Notes: a model not told the origin generated them from the sequence alone. Shown: positions 1 through 12,021, counted from the stretch's first letter. The stretch: DNA of 64,000 nt from Planoprotostelium fungivorum (GCA_003024175.1 MDYQ01000059.1:58271-122270), one strand, 5' to 3'. Made by a program: numbers and translations.

Positions 1-534
1 TCCACTCGCCACAATTTGTTCAGAGGCAGACTTTCTTTGAAGACGATGACAGGATGGACTCCATTTCTGTAGGACATGAGATATTCGATCGAAGTCATCG
101 ATTGTGTGATGGAAATCATCTCACGCGGTCTCCACTCCAAAGCTATCTTGGATGACAGCAACATGAATGAGACGACTGACTCCATCTTTCTCCATGGATC
201 GAAGCATCATGGCCTCTCTATCTGCTGGATTCTCGATGGGTGTCATAGTCTTGCATGCATGATAGACTTTGGCCAACCCATTCAATCGTACGCCTTCTTC
301 TTCTTTCGTCACAGTGAAGAGACGATACAGTGGACGCTCGTCAACGGCGGCAGTGATCTGCCAATCTCCAATCATCACCTCCTGAAATGAGTTAGAATGA
401 AGGTGAGACAATGATGGAACGACCTCGCCATTCTGTGGCTCATACGGGTAGCTCGAGAGCTTATCTGAGGATGTCAGAATGAGTAGGAGAGGAGTGAGAA
501 TACAAATCTCACGTTTCGTCTTGCCCGTATGCAT
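1..534 (-). CDS. Hypothetical protein, N-terminal part (runs off left edge)
   Basis: I do not recognise this protein. Its ATG is at 534 and the C-terminus lies beyond position 1. A basic start is followed by a hydrophobic stretch (ICILTPLLLILTSS) that could be a signal peptide or anchor. A clear 58-nt GT-AG intron sits at 67-124. Splicing it removes the in-frame stop at 118-120 and continues the frame to the window edge. A second possible intron, 382-423, is a multiple of three and has a GTCGTT donor, so the sequence alone cannot decide whether it is spliced. The middle region (VMIGDWQITAAVDERPLYRL) looks like a soluble mixed alpha/beta domain. Confidence 0.55.
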
Positions 535-900
535 AGAGTGGTCTTTCTCTAGATGTGATGGAGATTGGGAGAATGATTCTCAACCTGATCGCGGACTGCG
601 GTGCGTAATCCTAAATCTCCCAAAACAACGAGATCTCGTGTTGCATCACCAAAACCGTCACGGACCTTCGATGAGCGAGAAGAAGGACCAACAGTTGTTG
701 AACTCCTATTGAAATTGTTTATTATTGAACTCTGCTTGATCCACTAGGGTGACTATGTAATCGATGGCTGTCTATGGCCGTGATAACGGATTAAAGAGGT
801 TAAAATAGTGTAGTTTGATCAGCTCAGCGGTGATGTGATGTGATGTGATTAGTGAGATGTTTCCGGATCAAAAGATCTTGCCCGAATCACAGGCGCAATC
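535..900. other. Intergenic gap between divergent genes
   Basis: This gap lies between a leftward gene and the rightward SNAPC1-like gene. Short ORFs occur on the plus strand but show no intron signals or domain-like composition. Repeated GTGATGT runs lie near 830-855. It probably carries both promoters; I see no other feature. Confidence 0.4.
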
Positions 901-2398
901 ATGACATCCAAGGAGGTAGCTGAGAGGCTATCATGTTATTCCATGGACATCAAGAACCTTCTCACTGCCTTCGTGATGGTGATTGTGATTGATCCATCTC
1001 CTGCATCTGATTGAAGCAGGGAAGAGGACACACCTTCGCAGACTTCAAAGCAGTTTGGGCGAGATTTGGATTCTCTGTGATTCACGAGTTGAGAGCAGAT
1101 TCACTACCCGCCTCAGATTTCGATCAATTACTCTTCTCTACGACGTTAGGTACGATCATCTCTCTTCTGATGTTCAGCTAATCGAATATATTAGGATACT
1201 TCTATGTCAATGGAAAAGAGGAAGATCACCTCACTCGATTAGGATGTCTCTTCTGTCTTTACACCCTGCATCAGACGCAACCACGCGAACCAAAGAGTAA
1301 GATCACCATCTCACTAGGTGATGTCTATCACGCAATCATCATCCCATCTAAAACTCCCAAAGCCATGTGGACAGAATTAACGAATTACATCTTGAAATAC
1401 GTCCTTCCCAGTCATAATCTAGAGGCCTACAAGGTTTTCAACTTTATGAAAGACAACAACGTCTTCGCCTTCTCTGCTCTACCTCCTCCACACACCGTCC
1501 AGTTATTTACGGCAAAGAACGAGAACAGTTTACACAAACCGGACGCGATCGTGGACACAGACACAGTGGTGAGCCGACATGTCGATGTCGATGTGCAAGT
1601 CGTCTAAGATGATGCAGAAAGACGTTGTGGACTTGAACCAGCTATATAAAGTCATGAAAGAATACAACGAAGCGAAACAGTCTTACCACTCCATTAGCGA
1701 GGGTAGAGAGTGCGTAACTTGAGACATCATCAGATTCTGACGCGTGCAGTGGTATGTATGTCATCAACGACACCATGGTGGATGAGATTGCGACGAAGAT
1801 CCAGATTCACTACAAAACCACACCTATCTCTGCGTCTCACACTTCCCTGGGCCTTCCAGTGGCCGCCAGCACCAACCAGGCCACCCAGAACTCTGGGTGA
1901 GCGTTTCACGAAAGTCTCCTGACACTTTCAGATTGTTCTCGCCTCGACCAGCTCAAAATCAAGCCATAGAGGTAGAAGCAGTGGAGGAGCCGGCGCCATT
2001 GGTGGTCGCTGTAGCAGCACCAGTCGTTGAGGAGGATCCACTACGATTCACGTCCACAGATGCACCTGGTAAGATCACCATCATCGCATGGATGGATGGT
2101 TTGACACATCTCGTCTAGATTTACCTTCTTTCCTTCCGTCCAGAGTTACGAAAGCACCTGAGGTAGAGGCGGAGGTGGAGAAGGAACAAGAGACAGTCAG
2201 CAACGGTAAAGAACCTGAAGAAGAAGAAGAAGAAGAGGAACAAATTGTCGAAAAAAAGAAGAAGAAAACAGAAAAGAAATCGAGCGCGAAACCAAAGAAG
2301 AGACAAAAGAAAGATACGGAAGAACAGCAAGTGGTGCGTCTGAGTGTCAACCTGAAGATGCTGACACTCAACAGAAGAAGCGTAAGAAGAGCAAGTGA
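901..2398 (+). CDS. SNAPC1: SNAPc subunit 1 (SNAP43)-like
   Basis: Predicted subunit of the snRNA-activating protein complex, which recognises the proximal sequence element for snRNA transcription by Pol II and Pol III. After splicing 973-1019 and 1150-1194, the N-terminal half carries the family pattern: DFKAVWARFGF, then YFYVNGKEEDHLTRLG, LFCLYTLHQTQPREPKSKI and FNFMKDNNVFAFSALP. These line up with the vertebrate SNAPC1 core (DF..LW...F, YxLYxTQ..QPK.KI, F..AMP). Four more short introns follow. The C-terminal tail is rich in E and K and ends EEQQ then KKRKKSK, a probable nuclear localisation signal. One later acceptor must be the second AG of CAGAG to keep frame. The ATG at 901 opens MTSKEVAERL directly before the conserved block. 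Confidence 0.8.
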
Positions 2399-2608
2399 GC
2401 AGCAAAGATGTGGATATGACGCGGATGATTGTTTGGTTTAGACGCAAGCTTTGTGGGCGCTGTTGAATTTCGGCATAAAACAAATTAAAATGCGTTTTGG
2501 GGAAAATGAAATGGTGTCGGCAAGTTGCTTCATCTTCGCATCACAATCCATCACGACCCCAATCAACTGACGTGATCTCTCATACAAGAGGACTCTCAAG
2601 TAACGACC

Positions 2609-3961
2609 ATGGAGAAGAGTGACTTCATTGCACCTTTCAAGAACTCTACAGACCATCAACTCTCACATGCTCTTCTGTTTGCAGCTGAACATGAGAAGAA
2701 CGAGTTGGATGTAGAGTCATACTCCAATTCCTCTTGCATGCCTGCAGATCCGTCACAGACATCCATTTCAATACTCGTAAGTCATTTCTCTAAACCTTGA
2801 GACTCTTCAAGCTGATTCATTCTCTCAGCCTGCAGAGATGATGCACGAAATCTTCTCGCTGCTCGACGGTCTCGATCTTGCACGATGTCAGATCGTATGC
2901 CGCAATTGGAAGAAGCTCGGGTAACAACATGCTCAATATGGATAATTATTTACAAGTACAGAGAGAAGAACTCTTTTTGGCATCGCCTCTGTGAGATCAA
3001 CAAATACCACATCTTCTGGCTACGTGATCTGGACTTGACACGTCCCATGAATTACGATTGGAAGGATGTGTACCGCTGGTATCATCTTGTTGATAGTGTG
3101 AGTCGTAATCCATGCATCATACGATATGGATTAAACATACTACAGCGTAACTTCGTGAACGTCAAAGAATCCGATCAAGACAAAGATGCGTCCAAGGAGA
3201 AGATAGACAAGAACGGCTACGGAACAGATCAGACAGACGCAGGTAAAATGCACGTTCACACTGCATAGACTCACTCCCCATAGGAACATACAGAGGTGAA
3301 TGGAAGGATAACAAGAAGGAAGGAAAAGGTACCCCGACCGAATGCATCATCTTCATCTGACACATGCAGGTATCCATGTGTGGCCAGATCAGAGCCGATA
3401 CGAGGGAGAATGGAAGACAGACAAAAGAAATGGATTCGGAGTCTACTACTGGGCAGGTCAGACATCGAAGATGATGATGTTGGCGACCATCTGATGTGGA
3501 CAGATGGGAGGCGTTTCGCTGGTGATCATCGCAACGATAAGAGGAGCCGAGGTATCTTCTACTGGCCGGAGGGGTCTATATACGATGGCGAATATTTGGA
3601 CAGTCACCGACACGGTAGAGGCAAGTTCACATGGCCAGACGGAGACTCTTACGAAGGAGGGTGGATGAAGGGAGGAAGATTTGGAAAGGGCACGTTGACT
3701 TGCGTCCAGAAGGGTGAGATGATGATGTCATCCATCACACGAACCATCATGTCTGAACTTGTTTAGGAGAGGAGGGCGTGTACATACAAGACAACTGGGC
3801 AGAGGAGAACTTTGAATTCTTCACCAAAGGAGACAAGACTGTGCGGGAGGAAGAAGAACCATCGCCACCATCACGAGAGAGAAACGGAGAGCCACCACTC
3901 AAGAGGGTGAGAGGATGCATTCTCACATCTTATCTGATGATGATTGCAGATGAAAAAGTGA
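2609..3961 (+). CDS. F-box protein with MORN repeats
   Basis: Probable substrate receptor of an SCF ubiquitin ligase. An F-box lies in exons 2-3 (PAEMMHEIFSLLDGL, CQIVCRNWKKLG), followed by a short linker rich in W and Y. About five MORN repeats follow (GTYRGEWKDNKKEGKG, YEGEWKTDKRNGFGVYYW, IYDGEYLDSHRHGRGKF, YEGGWMKGGRFGKGTL), spread over exons 5-8. The tail is acidic then basic (EEEEPSPPSRERNGEPPLKR). Introns are 36-53 nt; one near 2923-2958 is only 36 nt. The last intron, 3907-3949, leaves a three-codon terminal exon (MKK). Reading through instead would add about 26 unlikely residues. MORN repeats are often linked to phosphoinositide or membrane association, so a membrane-localised ligase is possible (inference). 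Confidence 0.8.
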
Positions 3962-4097
3962 TGTCTTCGATGATGCCCTTGTGTGCTCATAGCTCGAGTT
4001 GTATAAATTGTGGATGAAGACTTGTGCACATGTAAACTTTTCTTCGTCGTCTATAGACCGATAAGGTTATTTATTGTATGTTGCAAAGGTCCTGTAG

Positions 4098-4667
4098 TCA
4101 ATGTCTACTCGACTTGATGGTGTCGGCAGGAATGGACTTGTCCTCCGTGAAAGTCAGAGACACAGAGTTCACACAGTGTCTCTCATCAGTGGGTGTGGGG
4201 TATCTCTCTCCCTACCAACCATCATCACACGTCACTATCATTCGCCGTCATACCTTGAACACGTGACCCAGATGACCTCCACAGTTGTGGCAGACGATCT
4301 CGATTCTTCTTCCATCGGCGTCAGAATGTCTATCGACTGCTCCTGGGACGGTGTCGAAGAAAGCAGGCCAGCCACATCCAGAATCAAACTTGTGAGCGGA
4401 GGTGTATAGAGGTGCAGCGCAGCCAGCACACTTGTAAACTCCTGACGTCGCATGAGTTTGATAAATCACTCTTGCATGCTAACCTGCTTCTTTGTGCTTG
4501 TTGTATTCTCCTGTGCCTGGGTATTCAGTTCCCTTCTGTCTCAAAACACGAAATTGTTCCTTGTTGAGGACAGCTTGCCATTCAGTATCTGACTTGTTCA
4601 CGGCGTGAGACATTGTTGTTGATGATGTGTTCGTTGATTGTGTCGTGACCAGCTCCTCTGTTTGCAT
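4098..4667 (-). CDS. msrB: Methionine-R-sulfoxide reductase B
   Basis: Reduces methionine-R-sulfoxide in proteins using thioredoxin. Exon 1 carries the substrate-loop motif EYPGTGEYNKHKEAG. Exon 2 has the zinc site, with two CxxC pairs (CAGCAAPLYTS and CHNCGGHLGHVF) and the conserved SGCGWPAFF. Exon 3 carries the catalytic cysteine in RHCVNSVSLTF. Two introns separate these, about 4441-4482 and 4212-4254. All key residues of the MsrB family are present. The first ATG is at 4667; a second in-frame ATG 18 codons later (MSHAVNKSD) matches family N-termini better. No targeting peptide is evident, so cytosolic or nuclear location is likely. It is convergent with the F-box/MORN gene. Confidence 0.92.
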
Positions 4668-4918
4668 TGTAGATGACGTAAAATTTCATATTGATTGATT
4701 TCAGCTGTCTTTCAGCTTGGTTTAGCCCTGGGAGGGCAAAATATGAAGACAACCACCACCAGCACCTCTTGCCTCTTAATTCATCACTCCATCACGTCAT
4801 ATGACCTTATCTACGTATCCCAATTTGGTCAGCTGAGTGTTGTATTGACCCACCTAATCTACGATGGTTGCCAGGAAACCCAACTACGGTTTTACTTTCA
4901 CAACAGCGACCCGCCATC

Positions 4919-6618
4919 ATGGCCGATCTGGAGCATGTGGTGAGTCTGTCTATCTCAAAGAGGGGACGCGTTGGTCTTGTCAACTGACAGGGGGAAGATG
5001 GCCCTGACACCTGATGTATCGAAGGCGGCCAGAAGAGAAGGATGGCTAATGCGACAGCCATCTGGCGGTATGAAGCTTCTGAGGAAGAAGAAGAGGTCGG
5101 TCTGGATGGAATTAGATCCCTTCAATGAACTGGTTCACGGATATCAGTCCGCACCAAGGATCGGAAGGAAGAATACGATCCTCTTCAAATTCAAACTGAA
5201 AGGTGGGACGATACGGGACATGATTGATTTCTGAGACCTTCTCCAGAAGCCAACTTCGAATCAGCATCCGACCCGAATGTCATCAACGTGAAGGTCGATA
5301 AGAGAAAGGTTGGGCTCTTCGCGTTCGACTGTCCTCTGATGCCATACAACAGTTGAATCTAGAAGCATCGTCAGCCACGGAAGCGCAGGAGTGGATCTCC
5401 GCTTTCATCAACGCCAAGGCATTCTCTCTCTCCACCGACCAGCTCCTCTCTCAGTTGACTGCGGATAAGGTAGAACATGCTTCATACCCAGATCTCCGAT
5501 TGAGTGTTCACAGGATGAATCGGTCAGCGAATACATCCGAGATGCACTCATGATGGGAGAAGCAGAGACATCGACATTAGAAGATTCAGATCTGTCTTCT
5601 CTTGGCGAGGAGGAATCACACATCGAGACGGAAGGTGCGCCGTTTCGATGTTCTTCCTCCGTCCTCACATCTCTCAGATGAAGATGTCGCCTACGATGTG
5701 GTCCGAACTGAAGCCTACGAAAAGGAGGATTTAAAGTGAGCACGAGATGAAACAAGTGGCTCAATACGACAGGTTGGCGCTGGATGTAGAAGTAGAAGAC
5801 ATCAACGGAAATCGAGTCACCATGCGATCTCTCATCGATCCCATCACCCCGACGCTCGTCTTGATGATGCGGCACTACGGATGGTGAGCGCAAAATATTG
5901 TGGAAGTCACGTGACCTCGCACAGTGCCTTGTGTCGACAGACCATTCGAGGAATTATCAACCGAAAAGCCGATTTCTATTCACTAGGTATCGTCATCATC
6001 ATCATCTCTGTCTGTCTCTCATCCTTCCATTCCTCTCGATGGTCATCTCAAGTCGATCATCATCGTGCCGATCTGACGATCATCTCTCGTCGATCATCGA
6101 TCATCTCGTGCTGATCATCGATCGTCAGGTATTCCCATGATCACCGTTGCTCCCGGTACAAATGCCATGGCGAGAGATTTCTCAAAGGATTACGATTTTC
6201 CGGGCCAAATTTGCTCCGATTCGAAACGAAAAGCTCACGCCGCATTCCAGTGTCGCCGCGGTGCCAGGTGACTCCCCCTCCCCATTCGAAATTCAAATTT
6301 CCCGCCAGATACGTCGCCAACCCCAGGTGCGCAGAAAAACTCTTGAAAGCCACGGCGGCCGGATTCAAACAGAATCGAGACGCAACCGTGAACACGAATT
6401 TAGACATTCTACAACTCGGCGGTGTCTTTCTCATCTCTCCCTCTCAAGGCTTCGTCTTCAAGCACTTGGACACGTTCGCCGGAGACACACCCTCTTTAGA
6501 TATCATACTCTCCATCTGTAGAGATTTCCTTCAAGACTGTCCAGCGGAGAATTGGAGCTGTGCGCCCAGCCCCATACGTAATTGGATGAACGTACAGCCG
6601 GACTTACCACCGAGGTGA
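4919..6618 (+). CDS. PH domain protein fused to thioredoxin-like AhpC/TSA-2 domain
   Basis: The N-terminal part is a pleckstrin homology domain: REGWLMRQPSGGMKLLRKKK at the start and SATEAQEWISAFINAK as the C-terminal helix. An acidic linker follows. The C-terminal part matches the PRX-like2 (AhpC/TSA_2, FAM213-type) fold: LDVEVEDINGNRVTMRSL, the redox site HYGCALCRQ with CxxC, and GGVFLISPSQGFVFKHLD. Using an acceptor at CACAG before TGCCTTGTG restores the Cys. The join is a 37-nt intron whose donor overlaps a TGA at 5739-5741. An in-frame ATG eight bases later could alternatively begin a separate peroxiredoxin-like gene. The PH half would direct the redox domain to phosphoinositide membranes (inference). 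Confidence 0.7.
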
Positions 6619-6646
6619 AATTTCGTCGGAATTTCGTGGGTTTTAC

Positions 6647-8690
6647 ATGAGCAGGGACATGGTGACGGTGGATGGCCCGGGGTGGCACGTGGAGACCGGT
6701 AGGAAAGACATCGTCTACAACGGTCTCACACTCAATCTATTGGAGAATCGAGACATGGACGTGCCTTATTACTCTCTCTTCTTTGCAAACAAGCCACATT
6801 CTATATTCTTGGGAGAATCTGACGGAAATTTCAACCCACCACGTGAGATCTGTCACACCTCTCAGATACATCGAGAAATTTCACGAAAACATCGTAAAAA
6901 TTTCTTCGAAAAGTTGACGAAATTTCAGTCAATCCGGTCAGCAGCCATCCCGAATTAGAGGTCACGGCGAACCCCATTGTGGTCACCATCACACCCGTCA
7001 GCGAGAAGAGTGACGCGTACGGTCTCGTCTGGACGAAGAAGGTGAGTGATGTCTTAACATCGACGTATCAACGCAGAACGCAGGGAGCTCAGAGGTTTCT
7101 CATACCGAGGAGGCTGGCCAGCAGTGATAAAGAGTCGATCAATTACATCAAGGCGATGTGTCCTCAGTTGTCGGCGGCCAAGTTGGCCAGGAGTAAAGAT
7201 GCGAACATGACGGTGAGATTTGAAATTTGAATGAGACTGATGGCGGGAAGAACGTCATGATCGAGACGGAGAGGAAGTTCATGAACTCGAACTATAAATT
7301 CGGTGAGAAATCATTTTATTTGAATCGAATTGATGACGAACAGGTATACTGTATGCAGGCACAGAACGTGAAGAGAGAGCCATCTACAGGTGCGTAGATG
7401 TCATTGTTATCCTTATCCTTCCATCCATATATTATCTCATCAAGCATGACTTTTAAAATATCACAACATGTACATACCAGCAGACTTCAATCATCCTATC
7501 CATCATCGTCATCGATCATCAGACATCACATGATGATCTTCATTCTCAACCGTCTCAGCATCGACGTACCCTCCCGACAATTCCAAGAATTTCTCAGCCT
7601 CTTGGGAGAAGAAGTGGAGCTGAAGGGTTGGTCGAAATTTCGCGGAGGTCTCGACGTGAGAGACAATCTGCAGGGCATGTCGTCCATCTACACGACACAC
7701 GATCGATTCGAAATCATGTTCCACGTGTCGACACTCTTACCACGTCGGGACACCGACTCAGAGTGTATCGAGAGGAAGAAACACATCGGAAACGATCTAG
7801 TCGTGGTCGTCTTCAAGGAGGGAAAACAGCCGTTGGATCCCACTGTCTTCCGATCTCAATTCAACCACGTGTTTGTTGTGGTGGAACCCACACCGGTGAG
7901 GACAGATAGAATTTATTATACCTTTATCCTCGATAAGAATGTGTCATTCGATCTCATAATGAGACGTTATACCATTTCATCTCGTGATAATCGTGACATA
8001 TATGAACATATGGATTGAGAATTAAATGTTATAAATAGAACGGACACTACAAGGTAGCGGTGGCTTGTAAGCCAGGTGAGAAGGAGAAGGAATTGATGGA
8101 GCTGATGGTGGACGAGGTGTCAGACCGCACGGACCCTTCCTGTCTGACCCGGCCACTTACTCGCCGAAAGAAATGAGAGAGTTTCTGCTGACGAAACTGA
8201 TCAACGCCGAGAGAGCTGCTCTCTTTGGAAGCATGTTCAGTTCGAACATCAAGGTGAATCATCACATGATCACATCATCACCATTATCATCGCATCGATC
8301 GACATCGTACGGATCGTCATCACGATCGACTGACTTTCATCTCAGGCCAGAAGCAGTTTCCTCTGCGATCTCATCTGTCGAGGCCTCCGTCTCTACTCTT
8401 ACAAGAGAGAAGACAAGTTGACTCACAAGATCAGCCGCAGCTTCTCCACTTCGACTGCACCTCTATCTTCTCCTTCCTCCCCGATATCGAAATATTGCGG
8501 TCGCCTGACTGAATCCGTCAGCACGGGAGACGTGCAAGAGTATAGAAGGAGAGGATCGAGTAGACCACCGACACCGAAGGGTTTCGGTAGTGAAGCTACA
8601 CCTCCGATGATGATGAGGAGGGACACGATCACGGCCGACACGGTGAGTTCGGATCATCAGACGACAGAAGCGTTCAAAGAAGAGTGTTGA
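6647..8690 (+). CDS. Rap/Ran-GAP domain protein
   Basis: Predicted GTPase-activating protein for Rap-type small GTPases. Spliced exons give the Rap-GAP signature in order: FLSLLGEEVELKGWSKFRGG, a serine/tyrosine segment, EIMFHVSTLLPRRDTD, ERKKHIGNDLVVVVF with the catalytic Asn of HIGND, and FNHVFVVVEPTP. The C-terminal helix is EMREFLLTKLINAERAALF. Two long introns (about 190 and 120 nt) lie inside the domain, unusual for this window. A GACGAG acceptor is needed near 8120 to keep frame. The N-terminal 90 residues are unassigned and the Ser/Pro/Arg-rich tail looks disordered and phosphorylatable. It begins only 28 bp after the preceding gene ends. Confidence 0.85.
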
Positions 8691-9053
8691 TCGAGAGGAA
8701 GGTTCACATGAGAAGTGCTCTGAGGTCGAGTGAAAGTGCAGTTCGCATGCCGGTCCGAAAAGTGTCCAGTACCACGTCCTTGGTTTGATGTGACGCACAG
8801 CGAGGGGGATGATGTGTATTGATACGAGAGGAAGATAAACCGAGAGTTACGACTTTGCATTGTTCCGACAGAAGAGACAGAGGAAGAGCGATCTGCTATC
8901 TTTCCAGTTGTATCAGATTGTGATGGTGTGTCCATCATCGATCCAAAAGAAGGAACTACGAAGCGCGGACAGCTGTCAAAGTCTTGCTCAACATTTGTGT
9001 CTCTTTCGCGTCAAGACAATACGGCACCACATAAAAAAAGCAAAGACAAGAAG
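8691..9053. other. Intergenic gap
   Basis: This gap lies between two rightward genes. A poly-A run (ATAAAAAAAG) sits just upstream of the next ATG. I see no coding exon or RNA gene here. Confidence 0.4.
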
Positions 9054-11548
9054 ATGTCGGCCAGTCTCTTCCTCTTCCTCTCTGTCTGCATATCCTTCTC
9101 TGTGGCAGACGATTGTTACTTTCTTAACGACTGTGAAAATGCAACACTGTCTTTCTCTCAGGTGAACAGTTGAGTGTCTCATAGCTGTTCTGATGAGAGT
9201 CTCAGTGCTGGAACTGTACGTCAGGACAGACACTGCCGACTGCAGAATCCACAATCATCTTCCAGTCTGTGGACAATGTGACATTGTCCAATGTGATCCT
9301 GGTCGTCAGGGATATACACATTCGCGACAGGTGCGGATCGCATTTACAGCAGAACATCTCATTTCTTCAATCATCGAATGCTTACTCTTTCTTCAGTCAG
9401 TTGACCTGGACCCAGTCCAACGTTTCCTCTTTCAATCTCTTCGTAACGAGTTCTACATTTATTCTGAATGCTTCCACCGTCCTCATTCGACAAGATCTCT
9501 CTGTCCAGTCGAACAGCAGTGACATACGGTTTATCGACTCGACCCTATACTGCACCACGGCCTCATTCAATCTCACACGGCTGTCCTTCTCATCGGGATG
9601 GACCCATTTAAACATGTTCAACTCTACCCTCACTCGGCTGATCGGAGCAACACTTAACGTCGGTTCACAAGTCGTGTGGAGTGGAGATGTGACGGCATCG
9701 TCTTCCATCGTGGTCCACATTCCACAGGAAGACATGCTGGTGTCCATCACATCCTCAAACTCGTCCGTCATTCTGGACAACACATCCATCCTCGGTCCCC
9801 TCTCTTGGTTCGCTGGGGCCTTCTCCATCCGCAATTGCACTCTAGACTCCACATCACCTTCCACCCCTCCAAACACCACGTCATCCACCTCGAACACATC
9901 CGGCCTCTTACGTGCCTCTTACTGGACGGATCTCCGCAACATGATCTACATCGTCGACACCACCATCAGAGGTGCCTGGTCTCTCCAGAGTGAAATCAGT
10001 AACACGCTGCACCGCATCAACGGATCATCGACGCTCCATCTCAAAGGAGAATGGATCGTCTCACAATTGCGAGCAAAGGAATTGACTATGGAAGAATTCG
10101 ACCCTTACAACATGTGGACAATCCAGAATGTCTTAAACGTCGAACGTCTCATCATCCATCGGCTGATGATCTCAACCAGCTACTCTTATCTCAACTTGCC
10201 TCGCTCTACCTCTTACACTATCGACGAGATTTATCTTCAAACCAGTTCCGTTTGGACATCCACACCGGTTTGGTCGTCCACACCGGTCCGAGGCGGAATT
10301 CCAACTAATTTCTCGGACTCCATTCGGACCACCTCGGAATGCTCGAAATGGGTGTCGGACTACAACATGTCAATCGTCTACAACGAGACGGCTCTGTACG
10401 TAACCTACGTACCCCCCACTCCCAACATCACCTACGGCTGGTCCGACGGAATCCACACGAGTTTTCTCGACGCCGGCCACTCTTTCTGGACTACATCATA
10501 CTGCACGGACGACGATCTAAAATATTATCGTCTCATCATCGAAGATGGTGATCATCGCAGGGTCATCAACAATATTTACTCGAACGCGTACACGACTTTC
10601 TCTGTCCCAGACGAGAACAGCTGCACATATAAGAAGGTCAAAGTCTATCTCGAGAGCATGGGAGGAGGAGAGAAGACGAGATCGATACCGCTCGAGGTGA
10701 AAATCCGCCCCGCCGACGTCCTCTTTGAGAGATACTATCCGTGGGGATTCTACAACGAGACAGAGAGCCGCATGACGGCTTTGGCGGGAGCAGACTCTGG
10801 CAAGATACAGATCTGGTGGAATGCAACGGAGATACCCAGCATCTGTGGCTACGAAGCACAGCAACTCTACTTTGGCAACCAGTCGGTGGCAGTCTCCCGG
10901 GGACAATTTACGTACCGTGCCACACGGGAGCGTAAGATGGATTACCCTTGCGCCATTACCTACTACGCTGTCCCCGCCGTATCAGTGGTCTACGCGAAGG
11001 AAGGAAGAAGCATCAAGAGCTCACCGTTCGTACCACAGGATTACTCTTATCCCACATCTACCACGTACAACTTTTACCGCAATCTCATTCCAGTGGATGC
11101 TGCCATCACCCCGGACCATTTCAACTTGCGAGTCATCCAGGCATATCCAGATTCCGATTACAAAACGCTCCGAACGGACGACGTACCGAACGATCGATGT
11201 GCCTGCGGCAGCTTCGTTCTCGTCGTGCAGATCTACCACCTCAACGGAACCATCTTGACCTCTTTCTCTCTGTCGAACACGATGATGCAGGCGTATACGC
11301 GCATAGCTTACGGACGATATGTGATGTACGTGACGGGAGCTTGTACGTCAAACAGTGTGTACGATGCGTACGGAGGATACGGGAGGACCATCAAGAGTGA
11401 GCTCGTCTTAGAAGAAGAGCCGCTCAGTCCTCTGAGATGGATCCTTCCGGTCTCTATTATCGGAGGCTTGATCGTAGTGGTGGGGGCCGTCACGGGCCTC
11501 GTTTTGGTTAAGAAGAGGATGAGGCATAACTACTACCGTCTGGAATGA
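9054..11548 (+). CDS. Large secreted/type I membrane glycoprotein, unknown family
   Basis: About 795 residues. Exon 1 encodes a clean signal peptide (MSASLFLFLSVCISFSVA) and begins the ectodomain. One intron follows, with the acceptor probably CTTCCAG near 9263, giving SVDNVTLSNVILVV. The rest is a single 2.3-kb exon, very long for this region. The ectodomain is rich in Ser, Thr and Tyr with dozens of N-x-S/T sequons and scattered Cys. The first 250 residues have a repeating beta-strand look (VTLSNVI, NVSSFNLF, NSTLTRLIGATLNVG), suggesting a parallel beta-helix or adhesin-like fold. A single membrane segment near the C-terminus (ILPVSIIGGLIVVVGAVTGL) is followed by a short basic tail (KKRMRHNYYRLE). 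Probably a cell-surface adhesion or matrix protein; no known domain recognised. Confidence 0.8.
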
Positions 11549-11768
11549 TAAAGAGAAAGGTCGCCGATTCTTTTGATTCACTCATAACCAATCACATCAG
11601 GCTTATTGGTAGAGCGAGCGAGATAGTCTATGCAAGCCGCAAAGGCGATCGTGTCGATCACTGGCATCACCTTGTTACTTGAATTTCGAATGATAATGAT
11701 GGAACAGTCAACATCATTGGTTTTACGATGGCTCGTTTTAGAATGAGTGATCACGCAAGAAGCAAAAG
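11549..11768. other. Intergenic gap
   Basis: This gap lies between the membrane glycoprotein and the tRNA gene. No ORF or RNA is seen. Confidence 0.35.
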
Positions 11769-11851
11769 CTCCCCGACCGGGAATTGAACCCGGGTCCCAA
11801 GCGATCTGTGTTTATGACAGGCTTGTATACTTACCACTATACTATCGAGGA
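11769..11851 (-). tRNA. tRNA-Asp (GTC) with short intron
   Basis: The minus strand folds as a tRNA. The acceptor stem is TCCTCGA/TCGGGGA with one G-T pair and discriminator G. The D arm is TAGTATAGTGGTAAGTA (A box) and the T arm GGGTTCAATTCCC (B box). The anticodon stem is CAAGC/GCTTG with loop CTGTCA plus one base. The anticodon GTC lies at 11816-11818. Directly 3' of it is an extra segment of about 11 nt (TAAACACAGAT) at the canonical tRNA intron position 37/38. A CTTTTG run follows the 3' end. The body matches eukaryotic tRNA-Asp closely. Confidence 0.93.
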
Positions 11852-12021
11852 CTTGTGTTCGACGGTTTCAACCGTGAGGTACATTCGGGCGTCCCTTGAC
11901 GCATATCACCCGACTCAGTCGTATAGCTGAATACATTGCACAGTGATATGAAGCTTTCTCGAGATAATGAGACGTGATGACATCACACAGCGATGAAGAG
12001 GTGATGATATAGTTTATTCGC

